Positions 15,492-23,096 of a DNA stretch of 64,000 nucleotides are shown here, one piece after another (the first letter of the stretch is position 1; each line of letters begins with the position of its first letter). The DNA is taken from assembly GCF_900101675.1 (NCBI RefSeq), contig NZ_FNKG01000001.1, positions 1,347,378 to 1,411,377 on the forward strand, given 5' to 3'. Source of the DNA: Curtobacterium sp. UNCCL20. Lineage in GTDB: Bacteria; Actinomycetota; Actinomycetes; Actinomycetales; Microbacteriaceae. The position numbers and the translations under genes are program-made. Under the pieces are notes generated by a model, which was not told where the DNA came from, did no database searches, and was given only the letters and a program-made list of their open reading frames with translations.

Positions 15492-16250
15492 ATGACCGAC
15501 ACCACCGCCGGACGGTTCACCGGCAGGACCATCATCGTCACCGGAGCGGGTTCCGGGATCGGACGCGCCACGGCGACACGTCTGGCGAACGAGGGCGCGC
15601 GGGTGATCGCGACCGACGTCGTCGCCGAACGCCTCGACGCCCTGCGCGAGGAACTCGACGGCCTCGCGCTCGAGACCGTCGTCGGCGACGTCGCCGCGAC
15701 CGAGACGATCGACGCGCTGATCGCCGCCGCGGGGGAGCGGATCGACGGGCTCGCGAACGTCGCCGGCATCATGGACGCGTTCCTGCCGCCGAGCGAGGTC
15801 GACGACGCCACCTGGGACCGCGTCTTCAGCGTGAACGTCACCGGCCCGATGCGGCTCACCCGTGCCGTCCTGCCGCACATGATCGCCGCCGGCCGCGGAG
15901 CCATCGTGAACGTGGCCTCCGAAGCCGCGCTCCGTGCCTCCGCCGCGGGTGCCGCGTACACGGCGTCGAAGCACGCGATCGCCGGGTTCACCAAGAGCGT
16001 CGCGTTCTTCCACGGGCCGCAGGGCATCCGCGCGAACGCGGTCGCGCCGGGTGCCGTCGCGACGAACATCGAGGCGCCGATGCGGAGCGAGTACGCCGCG
16101 GGGCGCGTCGGGCCGATCATGCAGGTCGCGATCCCGCCGGTCGCCCAGCCGGGGCAGCTCGCCGCCGCCATCACCTGGCTCCTAAGTGACGACTCGGCCA
16201 ACGTGAACGGGGCGGTGCTGCCGAGCGACGGTGGCTGGTCGGTCGTCTGA
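15492..16250 (+). CDS. SDR-family NAD(P)-dependent oxidoreductase
   Basis: 252-residue classical short-chain dehydrogenase. The cofactor loop Thr-Gly-Ala-Gly-Ser-Gly-Ile-Gly is at residues 17-24, Asn-Val-Ala-Gly lies near 88, a catalytic Ser is in Val-Ala-Ser-Glu-Ala, and Tyr-x-x-x-Lys (Tyr-Thr-Ala-Ser-Lys) is near 156-160. The C-terminus Pro-Ser-Asp-Gly-Gly-Trp-Ser-Val-Val is typical. GAGGAGACCAC precedes the ATG. The Asp at the end of beta-2 (Ala-Thr-Asp-Val) favours NAD over NADP. The substrate is unknown, and the divergent TetR gene suggests induction by a xenobiotic or metabolite. Confidence 0.9.
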   Translation: MTDTTAGRFTGRTIIVTGAGSGIGRATATRLANEGARVIATDVVAERLDALREELDGLALETVVGDVAATETIDALIAAAGERIDGLANVAGIMDAFLPPSEVDDATWDRVFSVNVTGPMRLTRAVLPHMIAAGRGAIVNVASEAALRASAAGAAYTASKHAIAGFTKSVAFFHGPQGIRANAVAPGAVATNIEAPMRSEYAAGRVGPIMQVAIPPVAQPGQLAAAITWLLSDDSANVNGAVLPSDGGWSVV

Positions 16251-16265
16251 CCAGCGTCACCCCCT

Positions 16266-16313
16266 GACGGACTGGAGGCGCGGTGCCAGCTGGCACCGCG
16301 CCTCCAGTCCGTC
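16266..16313. repeat. Intergenic palindrome, ACGGACTGGAGGC subtype
   Basis: 48-bp perfect inverted repeat without a loop. The central 46 bp (16267-16312) are identical to the copy at 36492-36537. It lies directly after the SDR stop and before the tandem array. Confidence 0.9.
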
Positions 16314-16393
16314 CGTCGGCCCCTTCGGACGTTCCCTCCCATCGCGCGCGCAATCGAAGGCGGAATCGCGCGTACTGGGTCAGAACTTCTTGC

Positions 16394-16517
16394 CTGGTAC
16401 GCGCGGATCGACCTGGTACGCGCGGATCGACCTGGTACGCGCGGATCGACCTGGTACGCGCGGATCGACCTGGTACGCGCGGATCGACCTGGTACGCGCG
16501 GATCGACCTGGTACGCC
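16394..16517. repeat. 19-bp tandem repeat, 6.5 copies
   Basis: Six exact copies of CTGGTACGCGCGGATCGAC (16394-16507) are followed by a 10-bp partial copy. The array lies between the SDR and the convergent TetR gene, ending 9 bp from the TetR stop. Exact identity between copies indicates recent slippage. The 19-bp period rotates the reading frame, so it is not a protein repeat. There are no spacers, which excludes CRISPR. Confidence 0.95.
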
Positions 16518-16525
16518 CTGGGCGG

Positions 16526-17098
16526 TCAGGCGCGGACGACGGCCGCGACGGCGGCCACCACGACGGCCCGGCGCCGAGCGGCCCCGACGTCGTCGGTGAG
16601 GCGCGCGTACTCCGGTGTCGCCCCGTTCCACAGCGCCGCAGTGTGGATCACGATGCCGAGGAGCTCTGCCGGGGTGAAGGTGGTCGGCACCCGGCCCGCC
16701 GCCTGGGCCTCCTCGATCGCCCGGAGCTTCCCCGCGTTGCTCCGGACCACGGCGTCGATCGGCTGCTCGGTGTCGCCGCGCTCCAGCCGGTACCAGGTCG
16801 CCAGCCGCTGCACCCACGGCCGGCGGGCGTACGAGTCGTGCAGGCGTCCGGCGTACTCGGCCAGGTCGTCGGGGTCGATCGTCACCTCGTCGAGCGTCTC
16901 CGCCACCATGGCGTCGAAGACCGCGTCGAACAGTCCGTCCTTGCTGCCGAAGTAGTGGTAGATCTGCGCCTTGTTGCTCGCGGCGGCGGCGGCGATCCGA
17001 TCCACCCGGGCGCCGGCGATCCCGACCGCGGCGAACTCGTCGCGCGCGGCGGTGAGGAGTCGGGCGCGGGTGGCGTCGGCGTCACGGGGCATGGGCAT
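16526..17098 (-). CDS. TetR-family regulator
   Basis: 190 residues from ATG 17098. The helix-turn-helix is clear (Ala-Arg-Asp-Glu-Phe-Ala-Ala-Val-Gly-Ile...Ala-Ala-Ala-Ala-Ser-Asn-Lys-Ala-Gln-Ile-Tyr-His-Tyr-Phe-Gly-Ser-Lys), and the remainder resembles the TetR C-terminal domain with an Ala/Val-rich final helix. GTG 17104 is a possible earlier start, but a TAGTCT box at 17105-17110 sits exactly 6 nt before ATG 17098, which favours the ATG and a leaderless message. The gene is divergent from the SDR at 17188, with an operator-like inverted repeat between them; it probably represses both. Confidence 0.9.
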   Translation of the reverse strand: MPMPRDADATRARLLTAARDEFAAVGIAGARVDRIAAAAASNKAQIYHYFGSKDGLFDAVFDAMVAETLDEVTIDPDDLAEYAGRLHDSYARRPWVQRLATWYRLERGDTEQPIDAVVRSNAGKLRAIEEAQAAGRVPTTFTPAELLGIVIHTAALWNGATPEYARLTDDVGAARRRAVVVAAVAAVVRA

Positions 17099-17104
17099 CG
17101 CCAC

Positions 17105-17110
17105 AGACTA
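17105..17110 (-). promoter_or_regulatory. -10 box of a leaderless start (TAGTCT)
   Basis: TAGTCT on the minus strand is 6 nt before ATG 17098 and abuts the operator at 17111. Confidence 0.5.
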
Positions 17111-17126
17111 TCAACCGGATGGTTGA
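17111..17126. promoter_or_regulatory. TetR operator and divergent promoter
   Basis: TCAACC-GGAT-GGTTGA is a perfect 6-bp inverted repeat with a 4-bp centre. It adjoins the -10 box of the TetR gene (17105-17110) and overlaps a consensus -35 TTGACA (17123-17128) reading toward the SDR. A single bound dimer would shut both promoters, the classic TetR layout. Confidence 0.65.
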
Positions 17127-17187
17127 CAAGTGATAGGTCCGGGTGTTGCATGAGACTGTCAACCAACCGTTCAGTAAGGAACTGCTC

Positions 17188-18048
17188 ATGTCCGTCTTCC
17201 TCGTCACCGGCGCCTCCCGTGGCCTCGGCCGCTCGATCGTCACCGCCGCCCTCGCCGCCGGCCACCAGGTCGTCGCCGGTGTCCGCGACATCCGCGCCCT
17301 CGACGACCTCGTGGTGCCCGACGGCGCCGCACTCGTCCCGGTCGCCCTCGACGTCACCGACGCCGACGCGGCACGGGCAGCGGTCCGCACTGCGGTCGAC
17401 CGCTTCGGCCGACTCGACGTCCTCGTCAACAACGCCGGGTACGCCAACCTCGCCAGCATCGAGGACGTCGACCCCGACGACTTCCGTGCCCAGGTCGAGA
17501 CGAACCTGTTCGGCGTCGTCACGCTCACGCAGGCGGTGCTCCCGGTGATGCGGGAGCAGGGTGCCGGTCACGTCGTGCAGGTGTCGTCGGTGGGCGGGCG
17601 CCTCGCCACTCCCGGCCTCGGCGCGTACCAGACCGCGAAGTGGGCGGTCGGTGGGTTCTCCTCGGTGCTCGCCGCCGAGGTCGCCCCGCTCGGTGTCCGG
17701 GTCACCGTGCTCGAGCCGGGCGGCATGCGCACCGACTGGGCCGGCTCCTCGATGCGGGTCGCGTCGATCCGTCCGGAGTACGAGCCCACGGTGGGCGTCT
17801 CGGCGCAGATGCACGGCGGGGCGGCGATCGGCGCGAGCGACCCGGACCTGGTCGCGGGCCTCGTGCTCGAGGTCGTCGCGATGGACGAGCCTCCGCTCCG
17901 GCTGCTCGTCGGCCCGGACGCCTACACGATCGCGACCGAAGCCGGTCGGGCACTCCTCGCGGAGGACGAGCGACACGAAGCGCTCAGCCGCTCCACGGCG
18001 GCAGCGGACGCGACCCCGGAACAGCTGGACCCGCTGGCCCACGTCTGA
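17188..18048 (+). CDS. SDR-family oxidoreductase
   Basis: 286-residue short-chain dehydrogenase/reductase with Thr-Gly-Ala-Ser-Arg-Gly-Leu-Gly at residues 7-14, Asn-Asn-Ala-Gly near 82-85, Ser-Ser-Val-Gly-Gly and the catalytic Tyr-Gln-Thr-Ala-Lys near 150. The Arg of the Gly-rich loop suggests NADPH preference. ATG 17188 is chosen over GTG or other upstream codons because AAGGA precedes it by 7 nt. The C-terminus is somewhat long. The divergent TetR and its operator suggest substrate-induced expression. It resembles ketoreductase-type SDRs, and the substrate is unknown. Confidence 0.9.
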   Translation: MSVFLVTGASRGLGRSIVTAALAAGHQVVAGVRDIRALDDLVVPDGAALVPVALDVTDADAARAAVRTAVDRFGRLDVLVNNAGYANLASIEDVDPDDFRAQVETNLFGVVTLTQAVLPVMREQGAGHVVQVSSVGGRLATPGLGAYQTAKWAVGGFSSVLAAEVAPLGVRVTVLEPGGMRTDWAGSSMRVASIRPEYEPTVGVSAQMHGGAAIGASDPDLVAGLVLEVVAMDEPPLRLLVGPDAYTIATEAGRALLAEDERHEALSRSTAAADATPEQLDPLAHV

Positions 18049-18058
18049 CGTGACCCCG

Positions 18059-18106
18059 GACGGACTGGAGGCACGGTGCCAGCCGCCACCGTGCCTCCAG
18101 TCCGTC
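18059..18106. repeat. Intergenic palindrome, ACGGACTGGAGGC subtype
   Basis: 20-bp arms starting GACGGACTGGAGGCACGGTG (18059-18078) with their complement at 18087-18106. It lies between the converging SDR and GH3 genes, where it could serve as a bidirectional terminator. Confidence 0.88.
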
Positions 18107-18118
18107 AGCCGGGTGCGT

Positions 18119-19918
18119 TCAGTACCGCAGCCCGTCCCCGAACCGGTGCAGCGGGTCCGCGGTCGAGAACGGTGCGTCGCTCGGGCTGGCAACCACGGCC
18201 GCCGTGGAACGCGGCAGGTCGAAGGGCAGCGCGCCCTGCGGCTCCGCAGCACCGACGAGCACGTCGGTGACGGCCGCGTCGCTCGCGCCGAACTCGACGA
18301 CCAGGGCTGACGCGACCTCGGCGAGTGGGCTGAGCACCACGGGGCGGTCGAGGTAGACGACCACGACCGTCGGGACCTGCGCCGCGACGTCGCGGACGTG
18401 CGCGATCGTCGCCTCGGGGAAGTCGATCGAGCCGGCGTGGAACATGCTCTCGAACCGACCCGGTCGCTCGTCGTACGGGGCGCGGAGGCGGATGACGGCC
18501 ACGTCCGCGTCGGACAGGTCGTCCACGACGTCGGCTCCGCTGCTCCCGGACGTGTCCAGCCCCTCGACCCAGACCCGCGCATCCGCGGACAGGGGGAGCA
18601 CGGCGCCTTCGTTGCGGAGCAGCGTCAGTGCCGCACGCTGGGCTGCCTCACCCGCCGCGACGAAGTCGGCGCGGCCCACGACCTCGGGCGCCCGGTCCAC
18701 GTCGACGTACGGGTCCTCGAACAGGCCGAGCCGGAACTTCTCGCGGAGCAGCCGGCGGACGGACACGTCGATCCGTTCCTCGGTGACGCGACCGGTCCGG
18801 ACGAGCTCGATCACGAGCTCGGGACGGGACTCGCCGCCGAACTGGTCGCAGCCAGCCTCGATGATGCGCTGCACGCGGGAGAGCTCGTCGAGGTGCTCCA
18901 CGCCCCAGGCGCGGGCGACCGCCGGCTCGCCGAAGAGCAGGCCGTCCGTGATGAGGCCCCAGTCGGTGCAGACGATGCCGTCGAAGCCGAGCTCCTCACG
19001 CAGGAGGCCGGTGATCACCTGGCGGTTGAAGGCGAAGGCGACCTCCTCGAGCTCGGTGTCGATCGGCATCCCGTAGTAGGGCATGATCTGTGACGCGCCG
19101 GCGGCGAGGGCCTTCCGGAACGGCGCGAGGTGGTACTCGAACCGGCCGGCCGGGTAGACCTGCTCCCTGCCGTAGGGGAAGTGCGGGTCCTCACCGTCCT
19201 TCTGCGGCCCGCCGCCGGGGAAGTGCTTCGTCATCGTGGACACCGACTCCGGGCCGAGCTCCGCACCCTGGAAGCCACGGATGTAGGCGGCGACGAGTTC
19301 ACCGGTCAGGTCGGCGTCCTCACCGAAGGTGCCGCTGATGCGCGACCAGCGGTACTCCGTGGACAGGTCGATCTGCGGGTGGAGGGCAGCACGGAGTCCG
19401 ACGGCGAGGTACTCCTGGCGAGCGATGTCGGCGAACCGCTCGACGAGTTGGGCGTCCCGCAGTGCGGCGAGTCCGAGTGTCTCCGGCCACTGCGAGAAGG
19501 CTCCGGCAGCGGCCGCTGTGCCGAGGTTCTCGGTGAAGTGGTGCCGGGGGTCGGTGGACAGGGTGACCGGGATGCCGAGCCGGGTCGCGGCCGCCCGTTC
19601 CTGCAGCCGGTTGTGCCAGGCCGCGAGCTGCGCCGGTTCAGGAGCCGGGCCGAGCAGGTTGAAGTGGGTCATGTGCAGGTCGTCGACGGCTTCGACGGTG
19701 CCGGGGATGGTGGTGCCCGGGACTGGACCGGCGAGCTCGCCGTCCTCACCGACGACGATCATGTGCTGGAACATGAGCCCCGCCTTCTCCTCGATGGTCA
19801 TGCGGTCGAGGAGGTCCGTGACGCGGTCCTCGAGCGGGACGGCCGGGTCGCGGTACGGCTCGTCGGTGCTCGGGGTGGTGCTGGAGCTGGAGCTGGTGCT
19901 CGGGGTGGTGCTGGTCAT
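18119..19918 (-). CDS. Glycoside hydrolase family 3 protein
   Basis: 599-residue GH3 enzyme with an N-terminal TIM barrel and an alpha/beta sandwich domain; the terminal fibronectin domain of longer GH3 proteins is missing. The nucleophile Asp (about residue 319) is in Gly-Phe-Asp-Gly-Ile-Val-Cys-Thr-Asp-Trp-Gly, and the substrate-binding Lys-His is in Met-Thr-Lys-His-Phe-Pro-Gly-Gly-Gly-Pro. It has no signal peptide, only a Ser/Thr-rich tail of about 20 residues, so it should be cytoplasmic. It overlaps the MFS gene by 4 bp (ATGA), implying that an imported oligosaccharide or glycoside is split inside the cell. Beta-glucosidase or beta-xylosidase are both possible. Confidence 0.9.
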   Translation of the reverse strand: MTSTTPSTSSSSSTTPSTDEPYRDPAVPLEDRVTDLLDRMTIEEKAGLMFQHMIVVGEDGELAGPVPGTTIPGTVEAVDDLHMTHFNLLGPAPEPAQLAAWHNRLQERAAATRLGIPVTLSTDPRHHFTENLGTAAAAGAFSQWPETLGLAALRDAQLVERFADIARQEYLAVGLRAALHPQIDLSTEYRWSRISGTFGEDADLTGELVAAYIRGFQGAELGPESVSTMTKHFPGGGPQKDGEDPHFPYGREQVYPAGRFEYHLAPFRKALAAGASQIMPYYGMPIDTELEEVAFAFNRQVITGLLREELGFDGIVCTDWGLITDGLLFGEPAVARAWGVEHLDELSRVQRIIEAGCDQFGGESRPELVIELVRTGRVTEERIDVSVRRLLREKFRLGLFEDPYVDVDRAPEVVGRADFVAAGEAAQRAALTLLRNEGAVLPLSADARVWVEGLDTSGSSGADVVDDLSDADVAVIRLRAPYDERPGRFESMFHAGSIDFPEATIAHVRDVAAQVPTVVVVYLDRPVVLSPLAEVASALVVEFGASDAAVTDVLVGAAEPQGALPFDLPRSTAAVVASPSDAPFSTADPLHRFGDGLRY

Positions 19919-21219
19919 CGGACGCCCTTCACGCGGTAGACGAGGAGCGCACCCACTGCTGCGACGAGCGCTCCGAGGAGGAACCAGGTGCTGTAGCCGC
20001 CGAACGGCAGCGCGGCACCGGCGGCGATCACGGCCGGGGCGACCGCGGGGGCGATCGACTGCGGCAGCGCGTTCGCGATGTTGAGGACACCGAGGTCCTT
20101 CGCCCGGTCTGCCTCGTTCGGCAGGACCGAGGTCGCGAGGGCGAGGTCGACGGCGAGGTACGAGCCGAAGCCGATGCCGATGAGGGCCTCGGCGGCGTAG
20201 AGCACGCCGAGCGACGGGGCGAACGCCAGCACGACGAGGCCGGCGACCATGATGAGGCCCGCCGCGGCGACGAACGGTCGGCGCATCCCGATCCGGTCAC
20301 TCAGGGCACCGCCGACGATGCTCGCCGCGACCATGCCGATCACGCTGCACACGTTCGCGAGCAGGATGACCCCGGCGACCTGGTCATCGGGGACCGCGAA
20401 CCGCTCGAGCACGAAGAACGCCAGGTAGGACCCGATGCCGGTGTAACCGAAGAACATCAGGAAGCGGCTGAGCCAGTTCCAGGCGAAGTCCGGGTTCTTG
20501 CGGGGGTTGAAGACGAACGAGCCGAAGAAGCCGCGCAGGTCGAACGGCGGCCGCTCGTCCGGACGGGCTCGGCGGTCCTGCAGCACTGCCGCGAAGAGCA
20601 GGCAGCCGAGGAGCGCGATGATGCCGGGCACCGCGAACCGGAGCACGTCGCTCGGCAGCAGCGCCACCGAGGCCGACCCGACCAGGATCGCGAGCGGGGT
20701 GCCGATGCCCATGATGCTGGAGGCGCGTCCGCGCTGGCGCTCCGGGACCTGGTCGGGCATGGTCGCGGTCACCGCAGCGAGGGCGGCGTTGAACGCAGCC
20801 TGTGCCAGGCACCACCCGACGAGCACGAGGGCGACGCTGTTCGCGACCCCGATGAGGACGAGTGCGAGGGTGCCGACCACGGCGCCGCCGACGATCCACG
20901 GGCGCCGGCGGCCGAAGCGGGACAGCGTGCGGTCGGACAGGCGCCCGGCGAGCGGGTTCGCGAAGAGGGCGAACAGCGCGCCGACCGCGGCGACGAGGCC
21001 GAGCGCACCGGGAGCGGCCTGCACGCCGACGAGGTCGACGAGCTTCAGCTGCAGGCCGACGAGTGCCGGGGTGAGGAGCGCCAGGAACACCGCGAAGGTC
21101 GCGACGCCGAGTGAGGGGATGTACCCCCGGGGAGCGCTGTCGACGGTCGGGGAGACCGTCGTCATCGGGACGGCGGTGCGGCGAGGAGCGGGGGAGGTGT
21201 CGGGGGCGGGGGTCGTCAT
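19915..21219 (-). CDS. MFS transporter, probable glycoside/sugar importer
   Basis: 434-residue major facilitator protein with about 12 helices. The loop motifs Gly-Arg-Leu-Ser-Asp-Arg-Thr and Gly-Gly-Ala-Leu-Ser-Asp-Arg-Ile-Gly-Met-Arg-Arg-Pro are typical of the sugar-porter-like MFS proteins encoded next to GH3 genes in actinobacteria. ATG 21219 was chosen because GGAG stands 6-7 nt before it; an ATG at 21231 is also open. It is the first gene of an operon with the GH3 hydrolase gene. The promoter faces a divergent TetR gene, and an imperfect inverted repeat (21284-21299) lies between them. Confidence 0.88.
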   Translation of the reverse strand: MTTPAPDTSPAPRRTAVPMTTVSPTVDSAPRGYIPSLGVATFAVFLALLTPALVGLQLKLVDLVGVQAAPGALGLVAAVGALFALFANPLAGRLSDRTLSRFGRRRPWIVGGAVVGTLALVLIGVANSVALVLVGWCLAQAAFNAALAAVTATMPDQVPERQRGRASSIMGIGTPLAILVGSASVALLPSDVLRFAVPGIIALLGCLLFAAVLQDRRARPDERPPFDLRGFFGSFVFNPRKNPDFAWNWLSRFLMFFGYTGIGSYLAFFVLERFAVPDDQVAGVILLANVCSVIGMVAASIVGGALSDRIGMRRPFVAAAGLIMVAGLVVLAFAPSLGVLYAAEALIGIGFGSYLAVDLALATSVLPNEADRAKDLGVLNIANALPQSIAPAVAPAVIAAGAALPFGGYSTWFLLGALVAAVGALLVYRVKGVR

Positions 21220-21283
21220 CGTTGACTCCATAGACTCGGGTTCCGCCCGCTGCAGTGCGGGCGGGGTGAGCGTAACACCAGTT

Positions 21284-21299
21284 TTTACCGAGTGGTCAA
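21284..21299. promoter_or_regulatory. Probable TetR operator between the MFS and TetR genes
   Basis: TTTACC-GAGT-GGTCAA is an inverted repeat with one mismatch. On the minus strand TTGACC (-35) here is followed, after 16 bp, by TGTTAC (-10) toward the MFS gene, so binding would occlude the promoter. Confidence 0.45.
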
Positions 21300-21328
21300 T
21301 AATCACGACGATCATGACGAGGAGTCCC

Positions 21329-21943
21329 ATGAGCGAGGCCGTCGAGCGGACCCTGAGTGCGAAGGGCCGGGCCCGTCGCGATCAGATCATCGAGGTCGCC
21401 GGACGCCTGTTCGGGCAGCGCGGGTACGGTTCCGTCTCCCTCCGCGACATCGCGACCGAGGCCGGCATCACGCACCCGCTGCTCGTGCACTACTTCCGGT
21501 CGAAGGAGGAGCTGCTGCACGCGGTCATCGAATCGTGGCGGGAGCGGGCTGCACGGCACGGGCTCGTCGACGCCGAGGGCTACGAGGGCCTCCCGTCGCG
21601 GGTCGTCGAACTCGCCGAGGAGAACGCCGAGGTCCCCGGGTACATCGCCCTGTTCGCCGGGCTGTCGTCTGACGCGGTCGACCCCGAGCACCCTGCGCAC
21701 GAACTCTTCCTCGACCAGTACCGGACGGTGTACGAGTCGCTCTTCGCGTTCTTCCGACACGAGGAGGCCCGGGGCGCGCTGCGGCACGGCGTCGATCCCT
21801 CGGTCGCGGCGCGCAGCCTCATCGCCCTCGAGGACGGCGCCCAGGTGCAGTGGCTCTACCACTCTGACGAGGTCGACGTCCCCGAGCTGGTCCGGGCCTA
21901 CCTCGAGCTGGTGCTCGTCGACCCGTTCCCCGCGCGCTCCTGA
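21329..21943 (+). CDS. TetR-family regulator
   Basis: 204 residues with a textbook TetR helix-turn-helix (Ala-Gly-Arg-Leu-Phe-Gly-Gln-Arg-Gly-Tyr...Ile-Ala-Thr-Glu-Ala-Gly-Ile-Thr-His-Pro-Leu-Leu-Val-His-Tyr-Phe-Arg-Ser-Lys) at residues 20-63 and a C-terminal domain of the TetR_C type. ATG 21329 has GAGGAG upstream. It is divergent from the MFS/GH3 operon by 109 bp and is the likely glycoside-responsive regulator of that operon. Confidence 0.9.
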   Translation: MSEAVERTLSAKGRARRDQIIEVAGRLFGQRGYGSVSLRDIATEAGITHPLLVHYFRSKEELLHAVIESWRERAARHGLVDAEGYEGLPSRVVELAEENAEVPGYIALFAGLSSDAVDPEHPAHELFLDQYRTVYESLFAFFRHEEARGALRHGVDPSVAARSLIALEDGAQVQWLYHSDEVDVPELVRAYLELVLVDPFPARS

Positions 21944-21992
21944 CCCCGTCCCCGTGGGAACCCGGGCTGCCGCTGCGGGCGGTCCCGGTGGA

Positions 21993-22028
21993 CGCGTCGC
22001 GGTGTGCGCCGTTGCACACCGCGACGCG
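21993..22028 (+). terminator. Stem-loop after the TetR gene
   Basis: A 15-bp perfect stem (21993-22007 with 22014-22028) closes a 6-nt loop, 50 bp after the TetR stop. There is no T-run, which is normal for such high GC. Confidence 0.55.
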
Positions 22029-22321
22029 GGTCGGCCAGCCACGCGGGCTGGTGCGCCGAGCCTAGGGGCGTTCGGCCGTGGCGGGGACGCCGCGCGACGG
22101 AGTCGTGCGGGATGCCGAACGCGACCCTGTGGTTCGGCGCACCGCGGGCGGTGGGGTCGCCGCCTGTCGAGCTGCGCCGGTCTGGCGGAGGTGGGGCGCG
22201 CCTCCAGGCCAGGTGTGGCGGACGCGTGGCGTGGGTGCTGCCGACTCGGTGCGACGTCGTCGATGTCGTACGACTGCGGTGGTGTCGCTCCCGCGCGTCT
22301 GCAACCACCCGCGCGTGCAAC
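22029..22321. other. Gene-free stretch with half-repeats
   Basis: Within the 471-bp gap between the TetR genes I see no supported gene. It holds an imperfect half-copy of the GGAGGC palindrome (around 22197-22210) and a partial copy of the centre of the 42-bp palindrome (GATGTCGTACGAC at 22262-22274). Codon-like bias is weak on both strands. It may be a decayed gene or a repeat-accumulating spacer. Confidence 0.5.
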
Positions 22322-22363
22322 GAACGACGAAGCCGATGTCGTACGACATCGGCTTCGTCGTTC
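22322..22363. repeat. 42-bp perfect palindrome
   Basis: Every base from 22322 to 22363 pairs with its mirror, centred on GTAC, giving 21-bp arms with no loop. It lies 52 bp after the stop of the minus-strand TetR gene, so it could be its terminator. The centre GATGTCGTACGACATC recurs in part at 22262. It differs from the GGAGGC palindrome family. Confidence 0.9.
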
Positions 22364-22414
22364 CGGCTCGACACCGCGCGACGGCGACCGGCCACCGGCC
22401 ACCGCAGCCCAGCC

Positions 22415-23005
22415 TCAGGCGCCGGCCAGCGCCCCCATCTCGCCGACCACGCCACGCAGGCGGGCGGCGAGCTCCTCGGTGCTCCGCACGGTCTCCCGGT
22501 GCGCCACCTCGGACAGCGCCGACATGACGAGCGCGACCGCTGTCCGGGCGGTCTGCTCGTCCGTCCGCGATGCGACGACGGCCAGCATCGACTGCCGCGA
22601 CTCGGCCATCCACTGCATGACCATCGGGGTCATCTCGGGGCGGAGCACGAGCAGCTCCTTCATCCGGCGGCGGTCCTGCGACAGCGGCACGGTCCGCGCG
22701 ACGAGCCCGCAGAGGTCGTCGACCAGACGTCCATCGGCCGCTGCGAACCACTCGGCTGCGGCGGGCGGGACCTCGACGGTGTCGAGCCCGAGCGCCGCGT
22801 GCGCCTTCGACGTGAAGTAGTTGAAGAAGGTGCGCGGCGACACGTCCGCGTCGGCGCAGATCTGCTCGACGGTGACCCCGTCGAGGCCGTTCGCCGAGAC
22901 GAGGGTGAGGGCGGCGTCGTGCAGGGCCTGCCTCGTCTGCTGCTTCTTGCGCTCGCGCAGCGTGCACGGCTCCGTTGCCGTGGCCGCTGCCGGTGTGGTG
23001 ATCAC
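22415..23005 (-). CDS. TetR-family regulator
   Basis: 196 residues from GTG 23005, chosen because GGGAG precedes it by 6 nt. The N-terminal helix-turn-helix includes Arg-Lys-Lys-Gln-Gln-Thr-Arg-Gln-Ala-Leu, Ile-Cys-Ala-Asp-Ala-Asp-Val-Ser-Pro-Arg-Thr-Phe-Phe-Asn-Tyr-Phe, typical of the AcrR-like group with the Phe-Asn-Tyr-Phe turn. It lies downstream of the DHA2 exporter gene in the same orientation with a 91-bp gap holding a hairpin, so it is either a distal operon gene or has its own promoter. A role in regulating the exporter is likely by position. Confidence 0.88.
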   Translation of the reverse strand: MITTPAAATATEPCTLRERKKQQTRQALHDAALTLVSANGLDGVTVEQICADADVSPRTFFNYFTSKAHAALGLDTVEVPPAAAEWFAAADGRLVDDLCGLVARTVPLSQDRRRMKELLVLRPEMTPMVMQWMAESRQSMLAVVASRTDEQTARTAVALVMSALSEVAHRETVRSTEELAARLRGVVGEMGALAGA

Positions 23006-23051
23006 GTGGTCTCCCTGGGTGCAGGTGGTGCGGGTGGTGCTGGTGGTGGAT

Positions 23052-23090
23052 GGGGCGCCCGCCCGGAAAGGGGGCACGGACGGACGCCCC
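23052..23090 (-). terminator. Imperfect hairpin after the exporter gene
   Basis: GGGGCG at 23052 pairs with CGCCCC at 23085-23090 and continues inward with CCG/CGG pairs separated by mismatches. It lies 7 bp beyond the exporter stop and could attenuate transcription into the TetR gene. Confidence 0.4.
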
Positions 23091-23096
23091 GGTCGG

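Noticed and set aside
16394..16517. CRISPR array
   Set aside because: The 19-bp units are directly adjacent without spacers and no cas genes are nearby; it is a plain tandem repeat.
17099..17104. GTG 17104 as the start of the TetR gene
   Set aside because: A TAGTCT box 6 nt before ATG 17098 and the lack of a ribosome site favour the ATG as a leaderless start.
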